From: Bacillota bacterium
Lineage (GTDB): Bacteria; Bacillota; Clostridia; Saccharofermentanales; Fastidiosipilaceae
Direction of reading: 5' to 3'
NCBI GenBank assembly: GCA_023388435.1
Contig: JAEWGG010000010.1
Span: forward strand, 62,001 to 126,000
Length of the DNA stretch: 64,000 nucleotides
Of the stretch, positions 41,275-50,697 are shown piece after piece. The notes under the pieces were generated by a model. That model worked only from the letters and a program-made list of their open reading frames with translations. It ran no database searches and was not told where the DNA came from. The translations under genes were made by a program, and so were the position numbers. The number at the start of each line of letters is the position of its first letter. Position 1 is the first letter of the stretch.

Positions 41275-41630
41275 GCAGGACTGCGCGGCAGCAGCTGGGC
41301 CAGTGGGGGGAGGACTGGGCCTGCAGCCTGCTTCAGGAGGCCGGATATGAGCTCCTGGCCCGTAACTATCGGGTGCCTGGGCGCGGCGAATTGGACCTTG
41401 TGCTGCGGCGGGCGGGGGCGGTTTATGCTTTCGAAATTAAGCTGCGCCGCAGTGGGCAGGAGGCCTCAGAACAGCTTTTGAGCCCCCGCCAACAGCACAA
41501 TATCAAGCTTTGTCTGGAGAGATTTCTCCAGGAGCGGAACTGGGTGGATGCCCCGCGCTATTACTACCTCCTGGGCCTGTTCTACGGGCCTTCGGGGGAC
41601 CTGGTGGACTACGACCTGGAAGCGTTTTAG
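41271..41630 (+). CDS. YraN/UPF0102 family nuclease-like protein
   Basis: 119 residues. The family has a Holliday-junction-resolvase-like fold: GQWGEDWACSLLQEAGYELLARNYRVPGRGELDLVLRRAGAVYAFEIKLR contains the E, D and ExK positions (GELDLV, FEIKLR). The role in the cell is unknown. The ATG at 41271 overlaps the rnhB stop in ATGA; the frame continues upstream within rnhB without support. The rnhB-yraN pair is conserved in many bacteria. Confidence 0.9.
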   Translation: MSRTARQQLGQWGEDWACSLLQEAGYELLARNYRVPGRGELDLVLRRAGAVYAFEIKLRRSGQEASEQLLSPRQQHNIKLCLERFLQERNWVDAPRYYYLLGLFYGPSGDLVDYDLEAF

Positions 41631-41703
41631 GCCTTGGATAGGCGTGGCGGGACTTGGGTACAGGAACTGGTATCCAAGCCCATTATTATGTAGAGGAGGG
41701 GCA

Positions 41704-43008
41704 ATGCTCAGACTCAAGGGCGAGGAACTCTATAGGGCTTATAGGGACTACTGTGCTGTGGCGTGGGACCTGGACATGACGCGCGGGAAGCCATCACGGG
41801 AGCAGTTAGATATGGTGACGGACCTGGGTCTGGGACAGGAGCTGGGGGCTGCGGACTACCGGGACGCCCTGGGTCAGGATCTGCGCAATTACGGCCAGTT
41901 GACCGGTATCGCTCCCCTGAAAGAAATTTTTGCCCAGCTGCTCTGCTGCCAGCCTGCGGAAGTGATCTGCCTGAACAATTCGAGTCTCAGCATCCTCTAT
42001 GACTTTTTGCAGCGGGCCCTGCTCTTTCCCCTGCCAGGCGCCACTGTACCCTGGCGGGAGCTGCGGCCTAAGGCCCTCTGTCCCGTTCCAGGCTACGACC
42101 GACATTTTCAGATGGCGGAATATCTGGGCTTTGAGCTGATTCCCATCCCTCAGGATGGGGAGGGGCCGGTACTGGAGCAGCTCTCCACCTGGGCCCAGGA
42201 CCCCAGTGTAAAAGTACTTTTCACCGTGCCGCGCTATGGGAATCCTTCGGGTGTCACAATGACGGCCAAGCGGCTTGCCGCCATCCTGGACCTGCCCTGG
42301 GCTCCTGATTTTCGTCTGATCTGGGACAATGCCTACGCCGTCCATAGCCTGTACTGGCCCGAGGGTGCAGGACTGCATCAAGATCTGCCCAACTTGCCTG
42401 TGCTGGACCAGGCTCGGCTTCGGTGCCGTGAGGATGCCATCGTGGCCCTGGCCTCGACCTCGAAGATGACCTATGCGGGCAGCGGTGTGGCGGCGGTGGC
42501 CCTGAGTAGGGCCAATCGCGACTGGCTGCTGGAGGGACTCAGCCGCCGCAGCATTGGACCCAATACCTGCTGGCAGCTCAGCCAGGCCAGATTCCTGGAG
42601 CGGGTGGGAATAGAGCCGCTGATGCGCCGGCACGCTGACCTGCTGCGGCCCAAGTTTGCTCTGGTTCTGGAGGCCCTGGAGGAGGCCTTCGGAAATGAAG
42701 CAGACATTCACTGGTCGCGTCCGGCGGGAGGCTACTTCATCAGTCTCTACCTCCCGCCGGGCAGGGCCTCGCTGGTGTGGAGGCTCGCGGCCCGGGCGGG
42801 CCTGAGACTGACCCCTGCCGGTGCGGCCTTTCCCTACGGCTCTGACCCTGAAGACAGTCACCTGCGCCTGGCGCCTAGCTACCTCAGTCTGGAGGAGCTA
42901 AGGCCGGCCACGGAGATCCTCATCCTCTCCATTAGCCTGGCTCTGGAAGGGGAGCTGCCCGCGGACTTGACTACAGACTTGCGGGAGGCCCGTCTGAGTA
43001 ATCCGTGA
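41704..43008 (+). CDS. Aspartate aminotransferase, subgroup Ic (MocR-like fold, PF12897 type)
   Basis: A PLP enzyme of fold type I that transfers the amino group between aspartate and 2-oxoglutarate. The 434 residues open with YRDYCAVAWDLDMTRGKPSREQLD, the signature of the subgroup Ic enzymes known from Corynebacterium and Mycobacterium. LNNSSLSILYDF binds the cofactor phosphate side, DNAYAVHSLY and STSKMTYAGSGVAA hold the PLP Asp and Lys. Substrate is by family. ATG 41704 follows AGAGGAGGGGC; the frame extends back to 41548 over yraN without support. It is 73 bp after yraN and 39 bp before nifS. Confidence 0.85.
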   Translation: MLRLKGEELYRAYRDYCAVAWDLDMTRGKPSREQLDMVTDLGLGQELGAADYRDALGQDLRNYGQLTGIAPLKEIFAQLLCCQPAEVICLNNSSLSILYDFLQRALLFPLPGATVPWRELRPKALCPVPGYDRHFQMAEYLGFELIPIPQDGEGPVLEQLSTWAQDPSVKVLFTVPRYGNPSGVTMTAKRLAAILDLPWAPDFRLIWDNAYAVHSLYWPEGAGLHQDLPNLPVLDQARLRCREDAIVALASTSKMTYAGSGVAAVALSRANRDWLLEGLSRRSIGPNTCWQLSQARFLERVGIEPLMRRHADLLRPKFALVLEALEEAFGNEADIHWSRPAGGYFISLYLPPGRASLVWRLAARAGLRLTPAGAAFPYGSDPEDSHLRLAPSYLSLEELRPATEILILSISLALEGELPADLTTDLREARLSNP

Positions 43009-43014
43009 TACAAT
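43006..43014 (+). promoter_or_regulatory. Extended -10 promoter of the cysteine desulfurase gene
   Basis: TGATACAAT at the end of the aminotransferase gene, 33 bp before GTG 43048. No clear -35 box. Confidence 0.45.
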
Positions 43015-43047
43015 GCAAGAAAATGTGCGAAGAAGGGACTTCTTGCT

Positions 43048-44181
43048 GTGATTTACTTGGATCACGCCGCCAGCACCTACCCCTATCCGGAGGTGCTGGC
43101 CTTTTATCAGGAGCGCTATCAGACTTGCTCCGCAAACCCCTCGGCCCTCCACAAGTGGGGCCAGGAGGCGGCGGGACGCCTGCTGCGGGCACGGCGCTAT
43201 TTGGCCCGGATCTGGTCCTGTAAAGAGGAGGAGCTGCTGGCCTGCTCTGGGGCTACGGAGGCGATTAACACGGTCGTCAAATCCTGGCTCTATTTGCAGC
43301 CTGGGGAGCGGCGGGGGAAAATACTGATCAGCCAGGGGGAGCACGCGGCTGTGCAGGAGGCTGCGGCCTTTGTCGCCGGGCAGCGGGGCTGGGACTGCCA
43401 GCACCTGCCTCTCCTGAGTTCGGGCAGTGTTGACCTCGAGGCCCTGGAGGCGGCCCTGGATGAGGAGGTCTTCCTCGTCTGCTGTATGCACGTCAACAAT
43501 GAGACGGGGGCCATAAACCCTGTCGAGGATATCGGGGCCCTCGTGCGTTCCAAGGCCCCGCGGGCCCGCTTTCTGGTAGATGAGGTCCAGGCCTTTGGCA
43601 AGTTGGAGCTCCAGCCCCTGGGGAGCTACTGTGACTATGCGATTTTTGCCGGACATAAGATCCATGCGCCCCGCGGAATCGGCCTGCTTTTTCACCGCTC
43701 TGGGCAGCCTCTGCTCCCGCTGATTCACGGGGGCCGACAGCAGGCTAATCTGCGCTCGGGGACGGAGGATCCAACACTCCTGGAGTGCTTTTGTCTTGCG
43801 GCAAAAATTCTCCTGGAGAACAGGGAGGAGAAGTGGGACCGGCTGCGCCGCCTCGAAGCAGCCTTTTTGGAAGGCCTTGAAGAGGGGACATACTGCCTAA
43901 ATTCCCCGCCGGATGCAGCGCCTGGAATTATGAACATCTCCTTTCCCGGCCTACGTTCTGAGACCCTGCTCAACGCCCTCTCGGCGGAGGGGGTCTATGC
44001 TTCGGCGAGTTCCTCCTGCCATTCGCGCCAGGGGCACAGTGCCGTCCTGGCTGCGATGGGCCTCGGCGAGGAACGCTTGAATTCGGCCCTGCGCTTTAGT
44101 TTTGACGCCGCGCAGACAGAGGAAGAAGTCCGTGAGGCGGCCCGGATCTGTCGCGGCCTCTACGCCCGCTACCGGCTCTGA
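43048..44181 (+). CDS. Cysteine desulfurase, NifS/IscS family
   Basis: Removes sulfur from cysteine as a protein persulfide. 377 residues: MIYLDHAASTYPYP, SANPSALHKWGQEA, SGATEAINTVVKSW, VDEVQAFGK (PLP Asp), AGHKIHAPRGIG (PLP Lys), RSGTEDP, and the mobile catalytic Cys in SASSSCHSRQGHSAVL. Start is GTG 43048, the only start that keeps the N-terminal YLDHAA motif. The ThiI gene follows 60 bp later, the same pairing as NifZ-ThiI of Bacillus, so the sulfur most likely goes to 4-thiouridine in tRNA. No scaffold gene (iscU) is present here. Confidence 0.93.
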   Translation: MIYLDHAASTYPYPEVLAFYQERYQTCSANPSALHKWGQEAAGRLLRARRYLARIWSCKEEELLACSGATEAINTVVKSWLYLQPGERRGKILISQGEHAAVQEAAAFVAGQRGWDCQHLPLLSSGSVDLEALEAALDEEVFLVCCMHVNNETGAINPVEDIGALVRSKAPRARFLVDEVQAFGKLELQPLGSYCDYAIFAGHKIHAPRGIGLLFHRSGQPLLPLIHGGRQQANLRSGTEDPTLLECFCLAAKILLENREEKWDRLRRLEAAFLEGLEEGTYCLNSPPDAAPGIMNISFPGLRSETLLNALSAEGVYASASSSCHSRQGHSAVLAAMGLGEERLNSALRFSFDAAQTEEEVREAARICRGLYARYRL

Positions 44182-44197
44182 ACGGCAGTGGCTGAAT

Positions 44198-44203
44198 TAT
44201 AAT
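44198..44203 (+). promoter_or_regulatory. Candidate -10 box before thiI
   Basis: TATAAT in the 60-bp gap between nifS and thiI, 38 bp before GTG 44242. No -35 match, so thiI may be served mainly by read-through. Confidence 0.3.
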
Positions 44204-44241
44204 TCTATAGATCAGACCTGGATTGTGAGGGAGGACCAGCC

Positions 44242-45492
44242 GTGGTAGAGAGTAAGCAGGAGACAGGCATCAATTATGAGGAGTGGATTCTGGCCCGCAT
44301 GGGCGAGATTGCGCTTAAGGGCCTAAACCGCCATCGTTTCGAGCAGCGACTGATGCTGCAGATCCGCCGCAAGCTCAGTTCTCTGGGCCGCTTTGAGATT
44401 CACCAGCGCGACTCGCGCATCTGGATTTGCCCCGAGGAGGAGCGCTCCCGTCAGGCTCTGGACCAGGCCCTTGTGGAGGTCTGCAAGGTCTTCGGCCTGG
44501 TCTCGGCGAGTCCCGTCCAGCGCTATCCATATACGGAGGACCTGACGCAGCTCCAGCACTATGCGCGACACTATGTGCGGACTCGCCTCGGCCGTGATTA
44601 TCAGGGCTCTTTTAAGGTTGAGGCCCGGCGTGGCGACAAGCACTATCCCCACCCCTCACCCGTCCTGGCCCGGGAGCTGGGAGCCGCAGTTCTGAGCTAT
44701 TGCAAGAATCTGCATGTCGATGTCCATGAGCCGGACTTCACTCTGCGTGTTGAGGTCCGCGATGCAGTTTACCTCTACCACTCCTCGCAGCCTGGCACAC
44801 GCGGCCTTCCTCTGGGCAGTTCTGGCAAGGGTATGCTGCTGCTTTCGGGGGGGATAGACAGCCCCGTAGCTGGCTACATGATGGCCTCGCGCGGCATGGC
44901 CCTGGAGGCGATCTATTTTCATGCCTTCCCTTATACAAGCGACAAGGCCAAGGAAAAAGTCATTCAATTGGCGGAAATTCTCACGGATTACTGTGGGGGG
45001 ATCCGCCTCCATGTGGTGGACTTCACGGAGACCCAGCTGGCCCTGCGCGAACTCTGTCCCCCGGACATGATGACCATTGTGATGCGCCGCATGATGATGC
45101 GTGAGGCGGAGGCCTGGGCTGAGAAGCGGCGCTGCCAGGCCCTGATTACCGGTGAGAGTCTGGGGCAGGTGGCCAGCCAGACAGCCGAGGGTCTGGTCTG
45201 TAGTAATGCGGTGGTCTCCAAGCCCGTCTTTCGCCCCCTTATTGGTGTGGATAAGGATGAGACCGTCAGGCTGGCGCGGCAGATCGGCAGCTTTGAAACA
45301 TCCATACTGCCCTATGAGGACTGCTGTACGGTCTTCGTACCCCGCCATCCCAGGACCAGACCCAGCCTGCGCATGGCGGAGGAGGCCGAGCGCAAGTTGG
45401 ACATAGAGGCCCTGGTGTCCAGGGACCTGCAAAAAATCGAAACCCTGATTCTGCCCCGAGAGGAAGAGGAGGTAGCTCCCTATGAATTATGA
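44242..45492 (+). CDS. thiI: tRNA 4-thiouridine sulfurtransferase ThiI
   Basis: Makes s4U at tRNA position 8, and in some bacteria supplies sulfur for thiazole. The 416 residues contain the ferredoxin-like and THUMP domains (1-170), the PP-loop [19 protein letters not shown] near 195, and the AANH core. The C-terminal rhodanese domain of the E. coli protein is missing, as in Bacillus, so persulfide transfer must come directly from the desulfurase encoded upstream. [17 protein letters not shown] carries the conserved Cys pair. Start GTG 44242 after GAGGGAGGA. The end overlaps glyA by 11 bp. Confidence 0.93.
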   Translation: MVESKQETGINYEEWILARMGEIALKGLNRHRFEQRLMLQIRRKLSSLGRFEIHQRDSRIWICPEEERSRQALDQALVEVCKVFGLVSASPVQRYPYTEDLTQLQHYARHYVRTRLGRDYQGSFKVEARRGDKHYPHPSPVLARELGAAVLSYCKNLHVDVHEPDFTLRVEVRDAVYLYHSSQPGTRGLPLGSSGKGMLLLSGGIDSPVAGYMMASRGMALEAIYFHAFPYTSDKAKEKVIQLAEILTDYCGGIRLHVVDFTETQLALRELCPPDMMTIVMRRMMMREAEAWAEKRRCQALITGESLGQVASQTAEGLVCSNAVVSKPVFRPLIGVDKDETVRLARQIGSFETSILPYEDCCTVFVPRHPRTRPSLRMAEEAERKLDIEALVSRDLQKIETLILPREEEEVAPYEL

Positions 45493-46729
45493 ACATGTGG
45501 CCCATGTTGATCCTGAAGTCTACGCCGCCTTGCGCGCAGAATGCCAGCGCCAGCGTGAGAAGTTGGAACTGATCGCCTCTGAGAACTTTGTGTCAGAGGC
45601 CGTCCTGGAGACTGCTGGAAGCCCCCTGACGAATAAGTACGCTGAGGGCTATCCACAGCGCCGCTATTACGGCGGCTGCGAGCACGTGGACGTGGTGGAG
45701 GAGCTGGCAATTCAGCGGGCGAAGGAACTCTTCGGCGCGGAGCATGTCAATGTCCAGCCCCACTCTGGCGCCCAGGCCAATATGGCAGTCTACATGGCCG
45801 TTCTGGAAGCAGGGGACCGTATTCTCGGTATGGATCTGTCCCACGGCGGGCACCTGACCCACGGCATGAAGCGCAATAGCTCCGGCCGCCTCTATGACTC
45901 GTACTTTTACCAGGTCCGGGAAGAGGACGGGCGGATTGACTACGAGGCCCTGGCACGACAGGCTGAAGAGCTGCGCCCACGGATGATTGTGGCTGGCGCC
46001 AGCGCCTACCCACGGCGCATCGACTTCCGCCGCTTTCGGGAGATCTGTGACCAGGTTGGCGCCTACCTCTTCGTGGATATGGCCCATGTCGCTGGCCTGG
46101 TGGCCGCGGGGCTGCACCCCAGTCCCGTTCCCTATGCTGACTTCGTCAGCAGCACCACGCACAAAACCCTGCGGGGTCCCCGCGGCGGTCTGATTCTCTG
46201 TCGTGAAGCCTATGCGAAAAAGCTCAACTCCGCTGTTTTTCCTGGCGTTCAGGGCGGGCCGCTGATGCATATCATCGCGGCCAAGGCAGTGGCCTTTAAA
46301 GAGGCCCTCAGTCCTGAATTTAAGGCCTATCAGCAGCGGATTGTCGACAATGCCCAGGCCCTGGCCAGGGGACTGCTGGACCGTGGGGTCAAACTGGTTT
46401 CTGGCGGGACGGATAACCATCTCCTGCTTCTGGACCTGCGGGGCGAGGGGGTCAGCGGTAAGGAGCTGCAAGAACGTCTCGATGCCTGCAATATTACGGC
46501 TAATAAGAACAGTATCCCCTTTGATACGGCCAGCCCACAGCTCTGCTCAGGCCTGCGCATCGGGACCCCAGCCATCAGTAGCCGAGGCCTGGTCCCGGCT
46601 GATATGGACATCATTGCGGACTGCATCGTAGGGGCCCTGCGCCGTTATGAGGTGGAGGCCGAGGGCATTCGCCGACGTATAAGGGAGCTGCTGGAGCGCT
46701 ATCCGCTCTATGCGGGGCTGCCGCTCTGA
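45482..46729 (+). CDS. glyA: Serine hydroxymethyltransferase
   Basis: Converts serine and tetrahydrofolate to glycine and methylene-THF; PLP-dependent. The 415 residues show [58 protein letters not shown] and the PLP lysine [13 protein letters not shown]. Full length. The ATG lies within the last codons of thiI (11-bp overlap in a different frame), with GAGGAGG just upstream, so translation is probably coupled. Followed by rarA 22 bp later. Confidence 0.98.
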   Translation: MNYEHVAHVDPEVYAALRAECQRQREKLELIASENFVSEAVLETAGSPLTNKYAEGYPQRRYYGGCEHVDVVEELAIQRAKELFGAEHVNVQPHSGAQANMAVYMAVLEAGDRILGMDLSHGGHLTHGMKRNSSGRLYDSYFYQVREEDGRIDYEALARQAEELRPRMIVAGASAYPRRIDFRRFREICDQVGAYLFVDMAHVAGLVAAGLHPSPVPYADFVSSTTHKTLRGPRGGLILCREAYAKKLNSAVFPGVQGGPLMHIIAAKAVAFKEALSPEFKAYQQRIVDNAQALARGLLDRGVKLVSGGTDNHLLLLDLRGEGVSGKELQERLDACNITANKNSIPFDTASPQLCSGLRIGTPAISSRGLVPADMDIIADCIVGALRRYEVEAEGIRRRIRELLERYPLYAGLPL

Positions 46730-46751
46730 GCGCTGGCGAGGCTCTGCGAAT

Positions 46752-48083
46752 ATGCTTGCGTCTGATCCGATCAAACACATGCCACTGGCTCGCCGCATGG
46801 CGCCAGAGCACTTGGACGACATCGTCGGGCAGGAGGAGATCCTGGCTCCAGGGAAATTGCTGCGGAGAATGATTGAGGCGGACCGTCTGCGCTCGATCAT
46901 CCTCTTCGGCCCCCCGGGGACGGGGAAGACCTCCATCGCCCGAGTGATCGCCCGGCAGACGAGGATTCCCTTTCGCCAGCTAAATGCCGTACAGGCCGGC
47001 GTTGCGGAACTTAAGCGGGTGGTGGAGGAGAGCCGCAACCCCTTTATCACGCCCGAGGGGCGCTGCCTGCTCTTTATCGATGAGATCCACCGCTTTAACA
47101 AGGCCCAGCAGGACCTGCTCCTGCCCCATGTGGAGGACGGCCTTATCATCCTGATAGGCGCGACAACAGAGAATCCTTTTTTTGAAGTGAACAAGGCTCT
47201 TATTTCGCGCTCTACCGTCTTTCAGTTAAAGCCCCTCCAGGCCAGGGATATTGAGCTTCTGCTGGAGCGGGCCCTGAAGCGCGAAGACTGGGACCTCGAC
47301 CTGAGTGGACTTGAGCTTGAGCCAGGCGCATTGCGCAGTCTTGCGGAGGCGGCGGCCGGCGATGCCAGGCGAGCCCTGGGCGCACTGGAGCTGGCACTGC
47401 TGACCAGCCAGAAAGTGGAAGGGCGACTGCGTATCGATCGCGGGGTCTTGGCAGATTGTATTCAAGAGCGCAGCCTGGCCTACGACAAGGACGGGGAAGC
47501 CCATTATGATACGGTATCGGCCATGATCAAGTCGATGCGCGGCTCGGATCCCGACGCCGCTCTTTACTATTTGGCCAGGGCCCTGCACGGGGGAGAGCCG
47601 GTGGAATTTGTCGCCCGGCGCATTCTGATCTGTGCTGCTGAAGATGTGGGGCTGGCCAATCCCAATGCCCTGCTCCTGGCCCAGGCGGCCTTCGATGCGG
47701 CCCATGTTCTGGGTATGCCAGAAGCCCGTATCCCCCTGGCCGAGGCCTGTATCTATGTGGCCACATCACCGAAGTCCAACAGTGCCTACCGGGCCATAGA
47801 TCGGGCCCTGGAGGCCCAGCGCAGGGGCCCTCTGGCCGAGATCCCCTACCACCTGCGCAATGCCCCTGTCGAGGGGATGCGGGGACTCGGTTACGCTGAA
47901 GCTTATCGCTACCCTCACGACTATCCTGGCCACATTGTGCGCCAGGCTTACCTCCCTGAGGCCCTGGCTGGACAACGTTTTTATGAGGCGGGAACGGAGG
48001 GTTACGAAGCCCGAATTGCGGAACGTCTAGATGGAATACGTCGGGAATTGGAAAGGCGCGAGCGGGGGAAAGCAGAGAAATAG
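46752..48083 (+). CDS. rarA: Replication-associated recombination protein A (MgsA/WRNIP1 AAA+ ATPase)
   Basis: Acts on stalled replication forks. 443 residues: PLARRMAPEHLDDIVGQEEIL at the N-terminus, Walker A FGPPGTGKTSIARVIA, Walker B CLLFIDEIHRFNKAQQD, sensor GATTENPFFEV, and the C-terminal tetramerisation part with SAMIKSMRGSDPDAALYYLARAL and MPEARIPLAEACIYVATSPKSN. ATG 46752 suits the family's length; an in-frame ATG at 46710 lies inside glyA. The ribosome site is weak (GCGAGG). Ends before a convergent gene with no clear terminator. Confidence 0.93.
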   Translation: MLASDPIKHMPLARRMAPEHLDDIVGQEEILAPGKLLRRMIEADRLRSIILFGPPGTGKTSIARVIARQTRIPFRQLNAVQAGVAELKRVVEESRNPFITPEGRCLLFIDEIHRFNKAQQDLLLPHVEDGLIILIGATTENPFFEVNKALISRSTVFQLKPLQARDIELLLERALKREDWDLDLSGLELEPGALRSLAEAAAGDARRALGALELALLTSQKVEGRLRIDRGVLADCIQERSLAYDKDGEAHYDTVSAMIKSMRGSDPDAALYYLARALHGGEPVEFVARRILICAAEDVGLANPNALLLAQAAFDAAHVLGMPEARIPLAEACIYVATSPKSNSAYRAIDRALEAQRRGPLAEIPYHLRNAPVEGMRGLGYAEAYRYPHDYPGHIVRQAYLPEALAGQRFYEAGTEGYEARIAERLDGIRRELERRERGKAEK

Positions 48084-48173
48084 ACATGATTCTGAGCTGT
48101 TGAGGCAGTCCGAAGCAGATTTTGGGCGGAGCATGGAGCGAGGCGGCCAGTCTCTGCGCTGGAGAGGGAAGGC

Positions 48174-49070
48174 CTAGAGCTCATCAATTGGGACCAGTTG
48201 GGGGCGGCGCCGACGAAAATAACAGAGCTGCTCCCAGCCCGCCTGACGCAGGGCCCGGAGATAGGTCTTAAAGGCCCGACAGAGACAGCCCTCGTTGTGG
48301 GCGTCCGAGTGCAGGCAGAGCAGGCGGCCGCCCAAGTCCTTATAGCGCCGGATGAGTTCGGAGTCAAAAAAGTCCTCCAGACGGGCCCCCCGCGCCTCCT
48401 CCTCGGGCTGAACCTGGCTGTAGTAATTTTTTGTGTTGATTTCGAGAGCGATATCCTGGTCAATCAGCAGGCGCAGCAGCCTGTCCATGTGGTCCGGGAA
48501 GTCCCTGTAGCGGAGCTGGCGATCCGCATAGGGGGCGTAGCGTGTCATGTAGTCGTAGTGACCGAGGACATCCACCCCTGGCTGGGATTCCAACATGGCA
48601 ATCTGCCACTCCAGCCAGCGCTCATAGAATTCACGTTTCCCCAGGTCGTAGACCTCACGGTGCATATAGAGATCGGCGCCCTGGAAAAAGTGGGCCGAAT
48701 AGATGATCTGGTCCAGGTCCCAATTCGGCAGGAAGTCACGGTAGGCGGAGACCAGATGCGGGGCGTAGTTGATCTCGATACCGATGTGGAGCTGGCAGCT
48801 TTCCGGATCCAGTCGGCGCTCCTCCTGGAGCGCCAAGAGCGTACGGAAGTAGTCGTCAATGGGAAAAATCCACTCCCCGGGGGCGGGTGCTCCGCCCATG
48901 GGGGATACCCCTGGAATCAGCTGGCCATCCACCCCATCTTTGTCGTAGTGGTCGGTCAGGCAGATATGTCTCAGTCCCTTGCGATCAGCCTCGGCCAGCA
49001 GAGCTTCAAGGCTGCGGGAGCTGTCGGGGGAAAAGTTCTGGCAGTGGCAGTGGCCGTCAAAGTAGCGCAT
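48174..49070 (-). CDS. PHP-domain phosphatase, HisJ/HisK-type histidinol-phosphatase family
   Basis: 298 residues. The metal ligands of the PHP fold are visible: DGHCHCQNFSPDSSRS (DxHCH variant), LTDHYD, GIEINY, IYSAHFF, LGHYDYM and LHSDAH. Annotated relatives hydrolyse histidinol phosphate, but many family members act on other phosphoesters, and no his genes are nearby, so the substrate is open. GGAGTCCTC on the minus strand precedes ATG 49070. Its promoter region is shared with the divergent aminopeptidase gene. Confidence 0.85.
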   Translation of the reverse strand: MRYFDGHCHCQNFSPDSSRSLEALLAEADRKGLRHICLTDHYDKDGVDGQLIPGVSPMGGAPAPGEWIFPIDDYFRTLLALQEERRLDPESCQLHIGIEINYAPHLVSAYRDFLPNWDLDQIIYSAHFFQGADLYMHREVYDLGKREFYERWLEWQIAMLESQPGVDVLGHYDYMTRYAPYADRQLRYRDFPDHMDRLLRLLIDQDIALEINTKNYYSQVQPEEEARGARLEDFFDSELIRRYKDLGGRLLCLHSDAHNEGCLCRAFKTYLRALRQAGWEQLCYFRRRRPQLVPIDEL

Positions 49071-49108
49071 GAGGACTCCTCTTTTAGACGTTTTAGATGG
49101 ACCCGCCT

Positions 49109-49114
49109 ATTATA
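49109..49114 (-). promoter_or_regulatory. -10 box of the PHP phosphatase gene
   Basis: TATAAT on the minus strand, 38 bp before ATG 49070, within 40 bp of the divergent promoter. No clear -35. Confidence 0.45.
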
Positions 49115-49121
49115 TACAAGC

Positions 49122-49150
49122 TTAGTCTGGGAGGCCTTTTGTGGTAAGAT
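49122..49150 (+). promoter_or_regulatory. Promoter of the M18 aminopeptidase gene
   Basis: TTAGTC, 17 bp, TAAGAT, with a TGG extension of the -10. It ends 63 bp before ATG 49214. Confidence 0.5.
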
Positions 49151-49213
49151 GAAATGCAGTTTTGGGTCGGAGGGGCGGCCCTTAATTTTGCTGAGGAAAG
49201 GATTACATGGACC

Positions 49214-50644
49214 ATGTGTGAAGATAAGCAGCGCGCCAGACGGACGGAGCAGTTCCCCCACTTAGAGGATGTCTATGACCAGGATTTGCGGGAAGAGGCC
49301 CTGGCCTTTGCTGAGGAGTTCAAGGCCTTTTTGGATCTTGCCAAGACGGAGCGCGACGCGGTGGAGGTTTCTATCGAGGCGGCCCAGGAGCTGGGTTTCC
49401 GTCCACTGACGGATTGTGAGCGCCTGCAGCCCGGAGATAAGGTCTATCACAATATCAAAAACAAGGGCCTGGTGCTGGCTGTGCTGGGTGAGCGCCCCGT
49501 GGAGGAGGGCTTCCGCATCCTGGGGGCTCACATCGATTCGCCGCGCCTCGACCTGAAGCCGAATAGCATCTCGGAGGAGCAGGAGCTGGTCTATTTCCGT
49601 ACCCATTATTACGGGGGCATCAAGAAGTATCAGTGGACAGCCATTCCCCTGGCCCTGCACGGAGTGGTCATCAACGGCGAGGGCGAGCGCATTCGGCTGA
49701 GCCTCGGGGAGGCTGAGGATGAGCCAAAGTTCCTGGTGACAGACCTCCTGCCTCACCTGGGTGCGGAGCAGATGAGCAAGAAGGCCAGTGAGATCATCCC
49801 GGGTGAGGCTCTGAGCCTGTTGGCAGGCTGCTCTCCGGAGCTTGCAGATGGTGGCCTGGCCGAGGGGGCTTCACGCTTCCGTGAGGGGCTGTTGAGCCGC
49901 CTTGAGGCCGACTATGGTATTCGGGAGCGCGACCTCTATTCCGCCGAGCTCTCCGCAGTTCCCGCGACCAAGGCCTTCGATCTGGGCCTGGACCGCCGCG
50001 TAGTGGCCTCCTACGGCCTGGATGACAAAATCTGTGCCTACCCGGCCCTGCAGGCCGTACTGGCCCAGGAACGGCCCAAGTATACGGCGGTCTGCCTCCT
50101 CAGCGACAAGGAGGAGGTCGGTTCTGCCGGCAACAGCGGGGCCCAGTCCCGCTGTTACGAGAACGTTCTGGCCGAGATTCTCTACCGCAGCAATCCGGAG
50201 CAGTACTCGGAGCTTCGTCTGCGGCGCTGTCTGGAGGCCACGGTCATGCTCTCAGCGGACGTGACCAATGCCTACGATCCGAATTTCGCCAGTGTTTCGG
50301 ACAAGACCAATTCCCACTATATGGGCCACGGCATCAGTCTCTGCAAGTACACAGGGGCCCGCGGCAAGAGTGGGGCGAGTGACGCCAGTGCCGAGCTGAT
50401 GTCGGCGATCTGCCGCCTCCTGGACAGCCATGGGATCTGCTGGCAGACCGGCGAAATGGGTAAGGTGGACGCCGGCGGTGGCGGAACCATCGCCAAGTAC
50501 TTCGCTGGAACAGGTATGGAAGTGCTGGACTGTGGAGTTCCTGTACTCTCCATGCACGCCCCCATCGAGCAGGGTCACAAGTTTGACATCTATGAGACGT
50601 ACCGCGCTTATCGTTGCTTCTTGGAGCAGTTCGAGGCCCTATAA
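49214..50644 (+). CDS. M18-family metalloaminopeptidase
   Basis: A cytosolic zinc aminopeptidase, forming large tetrahedral complexes in the family, preferring acidic or hydrophobic N-termini. The 476 residues show LGAHIDSPRLDLKPN (first metal His-Asp), SDKEEVGSAGNSGAQS (Glu-Glu pair), LSADVTNAYDP, MGHGISLCKYTGARGKSGASDASAE and VLSMHAPIE (last His). ATG 49214 has GAGGAAAGG at 49192-49200; the frame is open further upstream but into the promoter. Monocistronic or with the following hypothetical. Confidence 0.9.
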   Translation: MCEDKQRARRTEQFPHLEDVYDQDLREEALAFAEEFKAFLDLAKTERDAVEVSIEAAQELGFRPLTDCERLQPGDKVYHNIKNKGLVLAVLGERPVEEGFRILGAHIDSPRLDLKPNSISEEQELVYFRTHYYGGIKKYQWTAIPLALHGVVINGEGERIRLSLGEAEDEPKFLVTDLLPHLGAEQMSKKASEIIPGEALSLLAGCSPELADGGLAEGASRFREGLLSRLEADYGIRERDLYSAELSAVPATKAFDLGLDRRVVASYGLDDKICAYPALQAVLAQERPKYTAVCLLSDKEEVGSAGNSGAQSRCYENVLAEILYRSNPEQYSELRLRRCLEATVMLSADVTNAYDPNFASVSDKTNSHYMGHGISLCKYTGARGKSGASDASAELMSAICRLLDSHGICWQTGEMGKVDAGGGGTIAKYFAGTGMEVLDCGVPVLSMHAPIEQGHKFDIYETYRAYRCFLEQFEAL

Positions 50645-50697
50645 AGCTCGGGCTTTTCGGGCTAATAGCGATTGTGAATACGGGAGGAGGGAGTCCT

